From: Rhizophagus irregularis | Lineage: Eukaryota > Glomeromycota > Glomeromycetes > Glomerales > Glomeraceae | DNA length: 64,000 nt | Assembly (NCBI RefSeq): GCF_026210795.1 | Contig: NC_089441.1 | Coordinates: 2,294,001 to 2,358,000 of the forward strand | Direction: 5' to 3' | Part shown: piece by piece, positions 12,339 to 23,289 of the stretch | Numbering within the stretch: position 1 is the first letter of the stretch | Layout of the letters: the number at the start of each line of letters is the position of its first letter | Made by a program: the position numbers and the translations under genes | The notes under the pieces: model-generated | What the model was told of the DNA's origin: nothing | Seen by the model: only the letters and a program-made list of their open reading frames with translations | The model's database searches: none

Positions 12339-13271
12339 CATATGGGCTGATTTGTTTACTCTGCATTAAAAGGAGTTATTAAATTGATTTTCATAATTTT
12401 TGTTACTCAAAATTGTTTTGTAATACCAAAAAATCATCTGATTGATGATCACTTGACTAAATAATAAGTTGAACAAAAATTTACATTTGCGAAACTTAAA
12501 TTATTAAATGTAAAAAAGCTGTGAAAAAACCCATTTCACTAATAAAAAACCCATTTCTTATATATATGGAATTTTTAACATATATTATTAAAAAGTAAGT
12601 ATATTTTAATAAAATATAAAGTAAAATAAAAATTTATATAGTCTTAGCAGCTATAAATGTTTATAAAAATATAATAAAAATATCATATAAAAGATGGTAT
12701 CATAATAGATATTTTTAAACAATAAAAATAATTATTTTATGTCGGAGTTTGTATTACTATCTTTAAATGCAAATATATCAAGATTCACTGATCCGTTTTC
12801 TATAATTTTAGGCTCGTTGAAAAGCCCTTGTTCTGGACTTTATAGGCGAAAAAAGAACTCGCCGATTGAATCATTAGATCCAGAGATATTTACATTTAAA
12901 GTTGAGGTACGAACTTTTTAACATGCTTAAATGCAAATATCTTGGGATCCACTAATCCATTTTTTATAAATTTAGGCTCTTTGGAAAGCCCTTGATCTGG
13001 TCTATATGAACGAAAAAAGAGCTTGCCGATTGGATCACTGGATCTGGAGATATTTACGTTTAAAGTTGAAATACAAATTTTTAACATATATAGTAAGTGC
13101 TAAGAATTATATTAATTTAAAAGAAATATTTACCAAATTATAGTATAATAACATTAAATAAAAATTTTTTAATACTCATCCCCAATTTACTGTATATTAT
13201 ATAGTATTTTGTATAATAAAAATGTAATAAAATCAATATTTTAATTAAAGGTAGACAAATCAGCCCATATG
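12339..13271. mobile_element. 933-bp inverted-repeat element in LINE B
   Basis: The insert starts CATATGGGCTGATTTGT and ends ACAAATCAGCCCATATG, a perfect 17-bp inverted repeat. Comparison with LINE A shows it sits between the codons for FN and LVVT of ORF2. Removing it leaves the frame intact, but no clear target duplication longer than a base or two is visible. The interior holds two diverged copies of a roughly 165-bp unit and no gene. Confidence 0.9.
12755..13085. repeat. Two diverged copies of a ~165-bp unit
   Basis: Both units contain the words CTTTAAATGCAAATAT or close variants, TTTAGGCTCKTTGRAAAGCCC, CGAAAAAAGA and GAGATATTTACRTTTAAAGTTGA. The unit carries the ATCACTGGATCTGGAGATAT word that recurs in other elements of this window. 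Short open frames on both strands are by-products of the repeat. Confidence 0.8.
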
Positions 13272-15229
13272 TTAGTTGTTACTTCTAATTCTTCTTCCTT
13301 TTTTCTTTTACCGCAATTTAGAATACCTAATTCCTATACTGTTGCTTCTATCTGTTCTATAGATATTAGTCGAAATTATTTGTTTAATCCACAATGGGCT
13401 ATTTTTTTTAATCGCGATACTAACTCTTTCCTTGTTGGCCGTGTGATCATTACCTATCCTGCTCCGCGAAATGAAGCTCTTATTTCACATTGGATTGCGT
13501 CATCTGCTGATGACTTATTATCAGAATTCACTGCATGCCAAGGTTGTGCCTCTGCTATTCCGCGATCCTTTACTTCCAAAACATTGCTTAAACGATGTCC
13601 CTCTGAAAAGTGCTTCTCTTATGTGCCTTTATCATGTCTTCTCCGTTACCCTACGAAGCCTCGTACTTATATACATGCGGATACTCGTTCGGTCTTACTT
13701 TCCGCTTCATTAGGCTATGCCAAATCTCTTTTATTATTTTATCTTTTTGCTCCAGTTCGGCTACCTCCTATGCTTAACCAAGTGTCTAGGATTTCTGATA
13801 TCCAACTTCCTTCTTCGGTGTCTACACTGTATATTGATGGATCCTTCCTTCCTCCTTCTAGTCATCCAACACCTTCGATGGCTTATGCATGGACTGCTAT
13901 TGATTCTGATAGTTTTATTCTTGAATCTCATTATAATATCATTCCTTCCCTCTTTCCTTCTGCATTGCATTCCGAAATTTTTGCCTTATTGCATGGATTG
14001 GACTCCCTCCCTCGGTATTCCAAGATTACTGTCGCTACTGATTGTGCTCAATTAATTTCCTTATGGTCTATGTATGTGGATGCTTCGTTTATTCCTAAAA
14101 TGCTTAAAGAATTTAACCACCTTCTATGGTCTTCGGCACGAGCTATTATCTCACAAAAGAATCTAAAAGTTTCTTTAATCAAGGTTCCTGCTCACGCTGA
14201 CGATTCTTTGAATAACCATGTTGATGACTTAGCGAAAGCTGCTCATACAGACTCACGTCTTTCCCCTATTCCGCCTGCATTTTTGGCTCCTTGCATTTTA
14301 CAATTTAATTCTTTATTTGTGGATATGAATATCCGGAAATTTATTGGAGATATTTTTGCCGCCAAGAGTCTTTTGACTCTTGCTTTATTACCAAGATTCA
14401 ATCTTAATTCCTCTATTTCAGATATTGATTGGGCTTGTACCAAATTTTGTTTTAATAATAAACAATTACAATCCTCCTATCGAAATGGCCAGTCTGAATT
14501 TTGTGCTTTCCGTATCAAGATTTTATTGGATATGTTCCGACTCTCACAACTCTTCAAAGACGAAAGCCTCATATCTATGATCCGAGTTGGCTCTGTCCTC
14601 AGTGCAACTCCTCTCCTGAGACTTTAGACCACTTATGGACTTGTCCTTATATTTTACCTGAATTTAGTCCTTTTAATACTTTTAAAACACTTCTGCTAGA
14701 CCTTAGAACCGTTTGTCTTGGAAAATTTCTCTCCGCGACTCCTTTGAAATCTTTACTGGACTCCTTTGCTGTGGAATTTACGGCTATGGATTGTTGGGAA
14801 TGTGACCCTCCTTCATATTCTTGTCTGCGACTTACACGTGGACTTATACCGATGTCTCTTACTAGTTTTCTTGGAACATATTTTTCATCATCCACTATTT
14901 GTTCTATTTTTGATACACCTTTACATGATTTTCATTTTGATCTCTACGTACAAATCTGGTTGTGCTGTTCCATTTTCTTTCATCATTGGAAAACAGCTCA
15001 AGGCATTACCAATAAAATGAAATCGTCCGCTATTGGACCTTCTCCTACTTCTCATCATTTCTCGCAAATTTCTCCTGCAATTTCGACACCTTCCTTGGCG
15101 ACAGCTTCCTTGGATTCCTGGGTTTCTTGGGTTTTCTCTTATATAATCCATGGGGGATCTTGGATTTCGCATTTGGATTTTTGGCGCCACTTAACAGTTC
15201 AGCCTCTACTTAGGATTTCTTTTTGGTAA
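13272..15229 (+). pseudogene. LINE B ORF2, RNase H and C-terminal zinc finger
   Basis: The frame continues after the insertion with FNPQWAIFFNRDTNSF, then RNase H: TLYIDGSF, SEIFALLHGLDS, ITVATDCAQ and NHVDDLAKAA. A one-base loss near 14540 shifts it to the frame with QRRKPHIYDPSWLCPQCNSS and the HLWTC finger. It stops at TAA 15227-15229. This copy keeps the glutamine codon that is a stop in copy A, which shows the two halves belong to one ORF2. Confidence 0.9.
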
Positions 15230-15509
15230 CGGATTGGATCTTTGGATATGCTGGATAGTTGACTCACACTGGCCTTCGGGTAAAGTTGGGGTATGCGTTT
15301 CTGTAATAGTTTAGTTTTTCTTTACTTAATTTTATTTTGTTTAGATTTCTTTACTTGTATGAATCGTGAAGCTAGTTTTTTTATTTTTTATGTTTAATTT
15401 TCTATATTTTATTTGTAATATTGTTCGATTTGAGTTTTGTACTTTTCGATTATAAATTTATAATAAAAGATAAAGTCATAAGACTGTTTGCTCATAATCA
15501 CCAAATATG
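15230..15509 (+). other. LINE B 3' untranslated region
   Basis: Closely matches 6286-6571. It ends at CACCAAATATG, directly against the reversed ORF1 of another LINE. Confidence 0.8.
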
Positions 15510-17830
15510 GACTGTCCCAAATGTGTGACTATAAAGAGAGTTGACTGTAGTTCTTTTAACGACTTTGGAGGGGCGTTTTGGTGTAGTCATTACTTTTTTA
15601 CTAAGTATTGTTATATTATTTGTAAGATGTTGTAATATACTATCGTATCTGTCAAGTCTTGATTTGACGTCGGTGATGGACGATTCTAAGGTATCGTAGT
15701 TGTGATTAATATTTGAAATTTTAGTATCTGTATTGGATTTTTCTTCTTCCATCGTCTTAATCTTATTCAATAGCTGTTTGACCTGTAATTCTAATTGTGT
15801 GATTCGTTGATTTGTATCATTATCTGATGATACATGTGGTTGATTTGGATGTGGGGTGTTATACATATGGTCCCTTTTATAGTTATTCATGTCATTGCCT
15901 GTTATATTACGTTGTTGTTGTCCATTACGTGGATATAATAGATTTCCTGATTGTTGTTGATGATTTTGGATTCCTGTTTGCAGTTGTGTACATCTGATGT
16001 TTTGTGGGCTAGTGAATGTGTTATTATTAGAGTTTAGAGAAATTACATGGTTGTACTTGTTTTTTGATTGTTCATTGATCGTGATTTTTTCTTCTTTGCG
16101 ATCTATAAATCTTTTTTTAAAGATTTTTCTGTTATTTTTATCTGTTATAAAGTTTTTATCGTCACATTCATTTGAGGCGTAAAGAGGTGAACCGCATATA
16201 TTGCAAGTTTTAATTGATACGTGTCCTGGAAATATGTGGATTGTGTGTCCTTCAAATATTAAAGAGGCTCCATTTTTTGATCCCTCAGGATAATTTTCAG
16301 GTGTTACGTAGATGTATGCATTTTTCATTGTTGAATTTCGGGTGGTTTGTGTGAATGTACAAGTACGTCCGTAAATGTATTTGATAAGTGGTTCAATATC
16401 TCTAGCAGTGGTATTGAGTGGAAGTCCAGTAACTCTGAAGTATTTGCTGGTACGTTTTTTAAGGACCCCGGATATCTAATATAAAGGTCATAATGGACTT
16501 TTGGCCAAAAACACCCCTTTTTGCTGAAACTCAAAAAATCGTTTTTTGTAAATATCTCAGCATCCAGTAATTCAATTTTAATAAACTTTTTTTTATTTTG
16601 TAGCCCTCATTTAGCTCTACAATTTAAAAAAAAGTTCATCAAAATTGGACCACTGGATGCCGAGATATTTACAAAAAACGATTTTTTGAGCCCCTAAAAA
16701 ATGGGCCAATCTGCCGAAAGTGTGACTTATGACCTGTTTTGGAGATATCCGGGGTCCTGTTTTTTATATTCAGGATTGTCTTGGTTGCCCAGTAAAATTC
16801 TTACTACAAAGTTTTCTATTTCTAGGCTCCAATAATTTTCTTGCATAAAGTAATCGAAAGCTGATTGTTGGTCGAATCGGACTATAAGTTGTTTATAAGC
16901 TGGTTTAATAAAAATAGGACGACCCTGTCTATTTCGATTTGGAATTTTTCTTGGAGATTTTTTAATTTCTTTGTGTTCGATGATGTTGCTTCCTGTTTTA
17001 GTGACAAGATGTTTTAAAAGCATTGATGTATCGTAATTAAATGGTATATCCATAATTTTGATGACGGCCTGATCTAAATGTTCGAATTTTCGTTCGATTA
17101 AGGTGTTTATAGCTGTATTGGTTAATTCATAAATTTTAATTTTTTGAAGACCATTAGGGCTTTTTTCGATATATTGATTTAAGGAGTCATGTGTTCCGAA
17201 GTATATAGTGAAGTATTTGTATGTAGATGTTAAATTAATTTCGAATTTGTATGCATTTGCGTCATTTAAAAATAACGTCTTAAAAGGAGGTTGATAATTT
17301 CGTTGTTTGTCATTTCAGGTTTGAAACTATCATTAGGTATGAATCCTTTGTGTACTTTGTTTAAATCTTGTGATTTATTCTTGAATATGTCATTTAGCAC
17401 AGTAATTTCTATCTGTTCAGGTATATTTGTTTGTGTGGCTGTTTGTGTTTCAGGTGATTTGCCTTTATTAGTGCTAGACTCAATAGGATCTTCATCCATA
17501 AGAGTAAGGTTTTCATCTATTGGTGTTTGCTTGTGTAAATCATTATTATTTAAGTCACGTGATGTGATTTCGATTTCACTGTGAGAGAGGGCGTGAGTAG
17601 AAGAGCTCTCATTAGCTTCGTCCATAGTAGTGTCTACTATTTCGGTATTATTAGTGGTTGAGGATTGTTTTGTTGTTGATTATTGGTCATAGTGATATTC
17701 TTTTTGGAGGAAGAATATGTAAAGTATATGTCTTCTTTGTTAGTAACTGTGTGATAAGATTTTTCAATATTTTTTAAGAATTTTTTTGAAATTTTTTTTC
17801 CTATAGCAAAACTCATATGAATAGGTTCCG
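15498..17830 (-). pseudogene. ORF1 of a second LINE family, truncated
   Basis: Reading on the minus strand: an N-terminal Asn/Gln-rich piece (MTNNQQQNNPQP), an acidic segment (MDEANESSSTHALSHSE), an RRM-like region (KQLIVRFDQQSAFDYFMQ), and SKYFRVTGLPLNTTARDIEP split from it by the miniature element at 16462-16758. Then come a Cys cluster CNICGSPLYASNEC and a coiled coil ITQLELQVKQLLNKIKTMEE. Leaving out the element and one 8-bp duplicate, the frame passes exactly from ...NPEYKK into RTSKYF. One-base shifts lie near 17285 and 17650. Two RRM-like units, a knuckle and a coiled coil match the ORF1 layout of LINE B without close sequence similarity. The ORF2 that should follow is missing; LINE B sits there instead. 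Confidence 0.82.
16462..16758. mobile_element. 297-bp palindromic MITE with 8-bp target duplication
   Basis: The ends read AGGACCCCGGATATCT and, inverted, AGGACCCCGGATATCT. The flanks are GTTTTTTA at 16454-16461 and 16759-16766. Internal arms around TCGTTTTTTGTAAATATCTC and their reverse complement make it nearly one hairpin. The 8-bp duplication fits hAT or a related group, though the first base is not a pyrimidine. Its excision would be precise for the ORF it interrupts. Confidence 0.95.
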
Positions 17831-17879
17831 GGAAGAGCGTAGATACCAAAAAAAGGTAAAAAAATAACACTTGTCTATG

Positions 17880-18889
17880 AAGAAATGAGTATTTTTATCA
17901 ATATTTCTTCTGAAAAAATTTTGGTTTTAACGATCGTCTGAAAGAGTTTTTTTCTATACCGTCATAACAGATCAATTATCTAATCAGCTATAGTAAAAAT
18001 GATTCGATAAACAAGATCATATGATCATTATCCAATAAAATTTAAGTAACGTGATGCAGTAAATCTTAATTTTGGCTGGAATTAATTCCGGCCAAAATTA
18101 TATATTACTTATATATTCAATTAAAACATTTTATATTTATTTTCATGACTGCTGTGATTTAAAACTAGAATGAAAAATTAAGATATAATGTATATTAGTT
18201 TTATTGGCATAAATTTTTTTAAAAAAATTCAGTATAATAAATTTTCAATATATCGAAATTTTTTCACTATACCAGATATCCTGATAAACCAGATATTTTT
18301 AGTAGAACCAATAGATCCGGTTTATCAAATTTCACTGTGTATATTTTTTAATTAAAAATAAAAAAAATTTAAAAATGAACATTTTTATTAAAAATATTTT
18401 TTTTTTTAACTTAAATAATATCAAAGTTTGATTTTATTAAAAAACAAGTTTTTTATAATATTATTAGATTTAAACAAAAAATATTTACTAATCATCACCA
18501 TCATGCCATTGTGTTAAAAAATCATAAAGATTATTTGGATTGAATAATTAGTAACTTTCTTTGCCAAGAGCTAAGTAACAATATAAACAATACTGTAATA
18601 AAAAGAAATAATACTATTTTAATTTTTAGAAAATCTTATTGGTAAACTAGCCAATTAATGCACGTAATGCTAAATAATTTTAATTATCAACTAAAAGCTA
18701 AAAATTTTTAAGTTTATATAAATCGAATTTAACATCTGCAGGACATGTGTCATGTGTCGATCGTTTCATTTATTTTTACATAGCTTACCATTCTTTTTTT
18801 ATAATTAAAATTATCAAATTTAAGTAAACTCCTTACATATTGAAAAGTATCCAAGATTGTATTTATGTAATCGACCTAGTCAATTTTGA
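17880..18889. other. AT-rich noncoding stretch
   Basis: Low-complexity A/T sequence with no frame, RNA or repeat I can support. Short GGCCAAAATTA words near 18075-18100 recall the TGGCCAAAATT words elsewhere in the window. Confidence 0.5.
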
Positions 18890-19380
18890 TTATGATTCAT
18901 TGTGGAGTTTTACTTCTCGCTCCCTTAAGGAGATTTCTCGTTCTTTCAAATCGAGCTCTCTCTCTTTAAGAGAGAGAGCCCGTTCTTTATTATCCTGAAT
19001 TCCTGATGTAATAATATTTAATTAATATATAAATTCAAAAAAAAATCATCTAACAAATGAATAAAATATTTTTCTCACCAAATTGTCATTCTTCTTTTTT
19101 TTATGTTTTCATTTTTTCTCTTACTTCTTCCATTTTTCTAGTGCTTCATAGAAATCTTTAAAATTTTGGGATTTTTTAACAATAAATTGGCATTTTTTGA
19201 ATCTTTTTATTATTAATAATAAAACAATTTTAAAGTTAGTATCAAATTGATATAATCAAATAGATCAATTCAACATGGCCAGTGAGTGAAGGGAATTTAT
19301 TAGTGAAATCGGTTCCTTCTTCAGAACTAATGAAATAAATTCTACCTTTCAGCTCATAATCATGATGACTAAAAAATAGA
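18890..19380 (-). pseudogene. Decayed spliced gene with a charged coiled-coil end
   Basis: Minus-strand pieces look coding: near 19375-19265 HHDYELKGRIYFISSEEG and FPSLTGHVELIY; near 19200-19085 FKKCQFIVKKSQNFKDFYEA then LEKWKK with two in-frame stops; then a possible intron (GTGAG...CAG) and ERALSLKERELDLKEREISL. The last part is a regular 7-residue repeat of KERE type. It resembles the coiled-coil tails of fungal trihelix-like proteins, but I cannot name it. The stops make it a pseudogene or mis-sequenced gene. Confidence 0.45.
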
Positions 19381-20320
19381 TTCCTGCTCGGCTGCTTATT
19401 AAGTCCAATTAAAAAACCTTACTAAGGCGAAGTTGGTGAGGGAGGAAAAAACAGGACGTCAGATAATGAGAAATACTATCTGCAGACTAGGGATTGGAAT
19501 CGATTATCATTATTAAAATTGATTTTAGAATTGATTTTAGAATCGATTAATCGTTAATTAATTATTAATCGAAATTATACTACTGCTGCCAGTCACGTAA
19601 CTATCAAGATTATTAGGATTGACATAAAAAATTTCCTTTTTGGGAATTTTGTACAACATAACTTGAATTTCATTAGACAACAAATTTCCTTTTTTGGATT
19701 TTTGTTAATATCATGTAATAACGATCTAACTTCTTATTAATGGACTACCCCCAAAATGTCACAAAATGGCCGGCATTAAGAAATTAAGAAATTAACTATA
19801 TAACAAATAATGTGTGACAAATAGGTTTTTGTCAACCAAAACAAAACCAATATTTGTAGGGAAATCTTATTAACGCTACTGCGCTACAATAAGTAAATTC
19901 GATTTTTATTCGATAATCGATTTAAAATTGATTATTATCAATTTTCGATAAATTCAATTATTATAAAATCGATTCTAATCTCTACTGCAGACAAAAAAGG
20001 CTTTCTTATGCAGCTGATTAAGTCCAATTTAAAAATCCCATTAAGGCGAAGTTGGTGAGAGTAGAAAAAAACAGGATGTAAGGAAATTTGAGAAGTAACC
20101 CATACCCTTCTCATTTATGAAAGGCTCCTGCTCGGCTGCTTAGATCCGATTTAAAAACCCTACTAAAGTGAAGTCGGTGAGGGAGGAAAAAAACAGGACA
20201 TCAAGTAATGAAAAGTACTATCTCATACAAACTAATTATGCCTTTCCTGATTTGGCTAACTTAATCTGATTAAAAAACTTCACTAAGGTGAAGTTGGTGA
20301 GGAAGGAAGAAGAAAAACAT
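19380..20320. repeat. Four degenerate ~110-bp tandem units, split by a MITE
   Basis: Units begin near 19380, 19990, 20105 and 20235. Each has CCTGCTCGGCTGCTTA (or a variant), AARGYGAAGTYGGTGAGGGAG and a purine-rich GGAAAAAAACAGGACRTC. The 19488-19984 element separates the first from the rest. Confidence 0.8.
19488..19984. mobile_element. hAT-like MITE, 497 bp
   Basis: The ends TAGGGATTGGAATCGATT and (inverted) TAGAGATTAGAATCGATT differ at two of 18 bases. A perfect 8-bp duplication CTGCAGAC flanks it (19480-19487 and 19985-19992). Next to both ends the word AATCGATT and variants recur. The middle has the phrase AATTTCCTTTTTTGG, also present in the MITE at 42024-42476. No coding capacity. Confidence 0.95.
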
Positions 20321-20345
20321 CAACCACATCAGCAAGTTTTAGAAG

Positions 20346-20451
20346 TGTTGACTTACACCAGTATACATGTTGATCAACACTAGCTAAACCAAGTCCTTCA
20401 GATACTTATAGAAAATAGTTATTCAACGTGTATACTGGTGTGAATCAACAC
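20346..20451. repeat. Inverted repeat GTGTTGANTYACACCAGTATAC
   Basis: GTGTTGACTTACACCAGTAT at the left returns as its reverse complement near 20430-20451 with two differences. A third partial copy, GTATACTGG, follows at about 20455. It could be a small element or a hairpin; ends and target duplication are not clear. Confidence 0.55.
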
Positions 20452-20599
20452 CTGTATACTGGAGTTTACCAGCACATAATATAAATATATGCGTTGTTCA
20501 ACTTTAATGTGTAGTTCAACACATTATATACTGTTGTTCAACGCTATCAACATTGCCGTTAATATACGGCATATTATTTTTTTATTTTTTTATTTTTGT

Positions 20600-20672
20600 T
20601 TACCTTAAGAATCGAACCAGATAACTCAGTTATCATGTCTCATGACCTAACAACTAAGCTATCTAATTTTTT
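20600..20672 (-). other. tRNA-like sequence (SINE head or tRNA pseudogene)
   Basis: On the minus strand there is an A-box-like TAGCTTAGTTGTTAGG (20646-20661) and, about 30 bases on, a B-box GGTTCGATTC (20609-20618). This is the spacing of an internal RNA polymerase III promoter. The acceptor and T stems pair poorly, so a working tRNA is unlikely. Confidence 0.5.
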
Positions 20673-21033
20673 TTAATTAAAAGTTATTATAGCTTATAGT
20701 ATTTAATTACTAATGCACACGTTTAAATATTTAAACAGTACATTTATGGTATAAATATAGATATATATTAATTGGAGTTATAATTGAATTAGTTTTATTA
20801 CTAATTATATGGTTTGTTGCGAGAAACAAGTTCCTAAAAGAAAGAAATTTCTCGACGATTACCTTTTACCCACTTATTTTAATAGATTTTGTATTAGATA
20901 TAATAGTATTAGGAGTTCATAGAAGAGATCTAAAATGGTTCTATATTTGCAGGTAATTATCTTGTTTTTTTTTATATTATAATATACTAATCGTATTTCT
21001 TTTTTTTATCTTGTATGTATATAACAAGGATTA

Positions 21034-21570
21034 CTATATCTTAACAAGAACGGACAATAATGCCATTCGAGAATACTCTTCTTTTTGATGTTGGCCACAA
21101 GTTATTCTGTTTCCAAATTTTTTTGACATATGTGTGTATATAGAAAGACTGAGTTTTGTCAAAATGAGGAAATGGAGTAACTTTTTGTACATAGTGTTCT
21201 TTGCCGTAGAACGAATAAAGTCAACTAAGAGGATTAGTAAAGTGTGACCACTGGTGATAAGTTCAGGACTCTTAGGTGGACACGAGAATCTTGCGCCAAA
21301 GATTTTCTTTACATTATGGATATTCCAGGAATGAATGGTATATCTAAAGTTTTCCAAGATAGCAGGAACACTTCCAATTCCCATACTATCATGAGAGCCC
21401 ACAGAACATGGTGGTACTGTCCACATTGTTTCATAGTAAGGAAAGATAGTCTCATTTCCTTTGTGACCACATAGGTTTACAGAAGATACTGGTACTGCCT
21501 TCGTTATCTCATAATAAATGAAGCTTTCTTCATTTTCTCTATGAACACAAGTATCTACAAACATTGGCAC
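21034..21570 (-). CDS. Unrecognised frame, 178 codons, probably not a gene
   Basis: The frame has several Cys and His residues and a hydrophobic stretch (TLLILLVDF), but no recognisable motif. Its first codons fall at the edge of the CGTAATATT-rich repeat, and the opposite strand is open from 21244 to 21474. Base composition here is less AT-rich than in the surroundings, which suggests that some former coding sequence, on either strand, may lie here. Low confidence. Confidence 0.2.
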   Translation of the reverse strand: MPMFVDTCVHRENEESFIYYEITKAVPVSSVNLCGHKGNETIFPYYETMWTVPPCSVGSHDSMGIGSVPAILENFRYTIHSWNIHNVKKIFGARFSCPPKSPELITSGHTLLILLVDFIRSTAKNTMYKKLLHFLILTKLSLSIYTHMSKKFGNRITCGQHQKEEYSRMALLSVLVKI

Positions 21571-21730
21571 ATCAGGAAATTTTATAGTGCGAAAAATTGT
21601 GTAAGTTTACGATTTTGTAAGTTTACGAAAGTTTATGGCATAATATTTCGAAAAATTTCAAAATATTACGTAAGTTTACAATTTCGTAAGATTTATGTGA
21701 TATTACGGTTAAAATATTACGTAAGTTTTC

Positions 21731-22290
21731 AATATCGTAAGATTTACGCAATATTACGGTCAAAATATTCTGCAAATTTACGAAACTGTAAACCTGCGTA
21801 ATATTACGGTTGAAATATTTCGAAAATTTACGAAACTGTAAACCTGCGTAATATTACGGTTGAAATATTTCGAAAATTTACGAAACTGTAAACCTGCGTA
21901 ATATTACGGTTGAAATATTTCGAAAATTTACGAAACTGTAAACCTGCGTAATATTACGGTTGAAATATTTCGAAAATTTACGAAACTGTAAACCTGCGTA
22001 ATATTACGGTTAAAATATTTCGAAAATTTACGAAACTGTAAACCTGCGTAATATTACGGTTGAAATATTTCGAAAATTTACGAAACTGTAAACCTGCGTA
22101 ATATTACGGTTAAAATATTTCGAAAATTTACGAAACTGTAAACCTGCGTAATATTACGGTCAAAATATTCTGCAAATTTACGAAACTGTAAACCTGCGTA
22201 ATATTACGGTTGAAATATTTCGAAAATTTACGAAACTGTAAACCTGCGTAATATTACGGTTGAAATATTTCGAAAATTTACGAGATTGTA
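21731..22290. repeat. 50-bp minisatellite, about 11 copies
   Basis: A 50-bp unit starting CGAAACTGTAAACCTGCGTA repeats in step from 21781 to 22280 (ten units), with one degenerate unit before. Most copies are identical; a variant ending CAAAATATTCTGCAAATTTA occurs in the first and eighth positions. Each unit contains the perfect palindrome CGTAATATTACG. It lies in a repeat-rich element starting near 21567, whose edge CATCAGGAAATT is shared with one ending near 32275. Confidence 0.95.
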
Positions 22291-22667
22291 AACTGCATAT
22301 GCAGTAGAACGTATACAAGGGGCATGTGATACTATTGAATAATCAAAAATAATATAAACACCTTTTCTTTTATATAAACACCTTTTTTTTTAAGTTTGGG
22401 AAAGCAAATTTATTTTTATTTACGAATTTTTTATTATTTACAATTTTTATGTTAAAAATTAAAGTAAATTCTAATTTTTATTATAACTTAATAAAAAAAA
22501 TACACATTTGATACTTGTTCGCTACTATTTTATAAAATAGTACCCAGGCTGTACGGCGTGGACGTCAGTATCAGTCACAGCCCAAAAAAAACGTGAGTCT
22601 CCAGCCGATATTTGGTATGGACTGGGCCTAGCTACTCACTTAATAAATAATAAAAAAATAAAAATAA

Positions 22668-23289
22668 TTATCTTCTTCTACGATACGTAGGTAAGTTTCT
22701 CCTTGCCCTACGATCGTCACGCGTGACTAAAATTGATCAAATTTATCAAATTTAAAACATGAACGTAAATATTAATTATAAATTTTATTATAGTATAATT
22801 ACCCGGCCTCTCCCAAAATCTCGTTCTAAATTCGCGATAATATTTTGCGCCGGTACGCGTCCACAGCCGCCGCCCAGGGTTACCATTACGATAAAGGACA
22901 TAGTTCTAAATATCAAAATCAGTTTGAATATTCGGTAAATACATTTAATTTATATGAATGTAATGTTATTTATTTACTTACATGGTAATCCCTGACGAGG
23001 TTCCTCCACTTTTGGCTGCACTGTTGCCCGGAAACCCTCGTTCGAAATATTCTATTTATTCTGATTCAATTAAATGGATTGGTTAATTTGAATTTAAATT
23101 CTTTCTTAAAGAAATTATAGATATTAGTCATATGAACCTATTGGCAACAGAGTCCCAAAAATCTTGGCGGCTTCTACCATTAATATTATGGTAGGCACGG
23201 TTTCTGTCGCGGCGTATGTCGACAAGTTCGTCCATTATAGCCCAGTTCCAATGGACGTTATAGGAACGACGACGTGTTTGGCGAGGCAT
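22668..23289 (-). CDS. Small trihelix (Myb/SANT-like) DNA-binding protein, four exons
   Basis: I read exons at 23138-23289, 22982-23051, 22803-22905 and 22668-22726, with GT-AG introns of 86, 76 and 76 bp. The joined length is 384 nt, an exact 127-residue frame with ATG and TAA. The protein has the spaced tryptophans of a trihelix fold: HWNWAIMDELVDIRR (helix 1), DFWDSVANRIF (helix 2), SGQQCSQKWRNLVRDYH (helix 3), then WTRTGAKYYREFRTRFW and a basic tail ending YRRRR. Such domains bind DNA, often as transcription factors or as domesticated transposon proteins. All three splice junctions fall inside the fold and keep it continuous, strong support for the model. It lies just outside the 7-kb transposon at 23858. 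Confidence 0.78.

Larger units (their letters stand above)
6572..15509 (+). mobile_element. LINE copy B, near full length, with ORF1 and ORF2
   Basis: This is a second copy of the same LINE, starting directly after the 3' end of copy A with no spacer. It has a short 5' leader (6572-6711), ORF1 (6712-8832), ORF2 (from 8825) and the shared 3' end. About 933 bp were inserted at 12339-13271. It carries four nonsense codons and several frameshifts, so it is inactive. Its 3' end abuts the minus-strand ORF1 of another LINE. Confidence 0.92.

Noticed and set aside
12739-13087. Short frames on both strands
   Set aside because: They read the two copies of the 165-bp unit and have no protein-like features.
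21731-22290. CRISPR-like array
   Set aside because: The 50-bp units abut without distinct spacers, and the host is clearly eukaryotic; this is a minisatellite.
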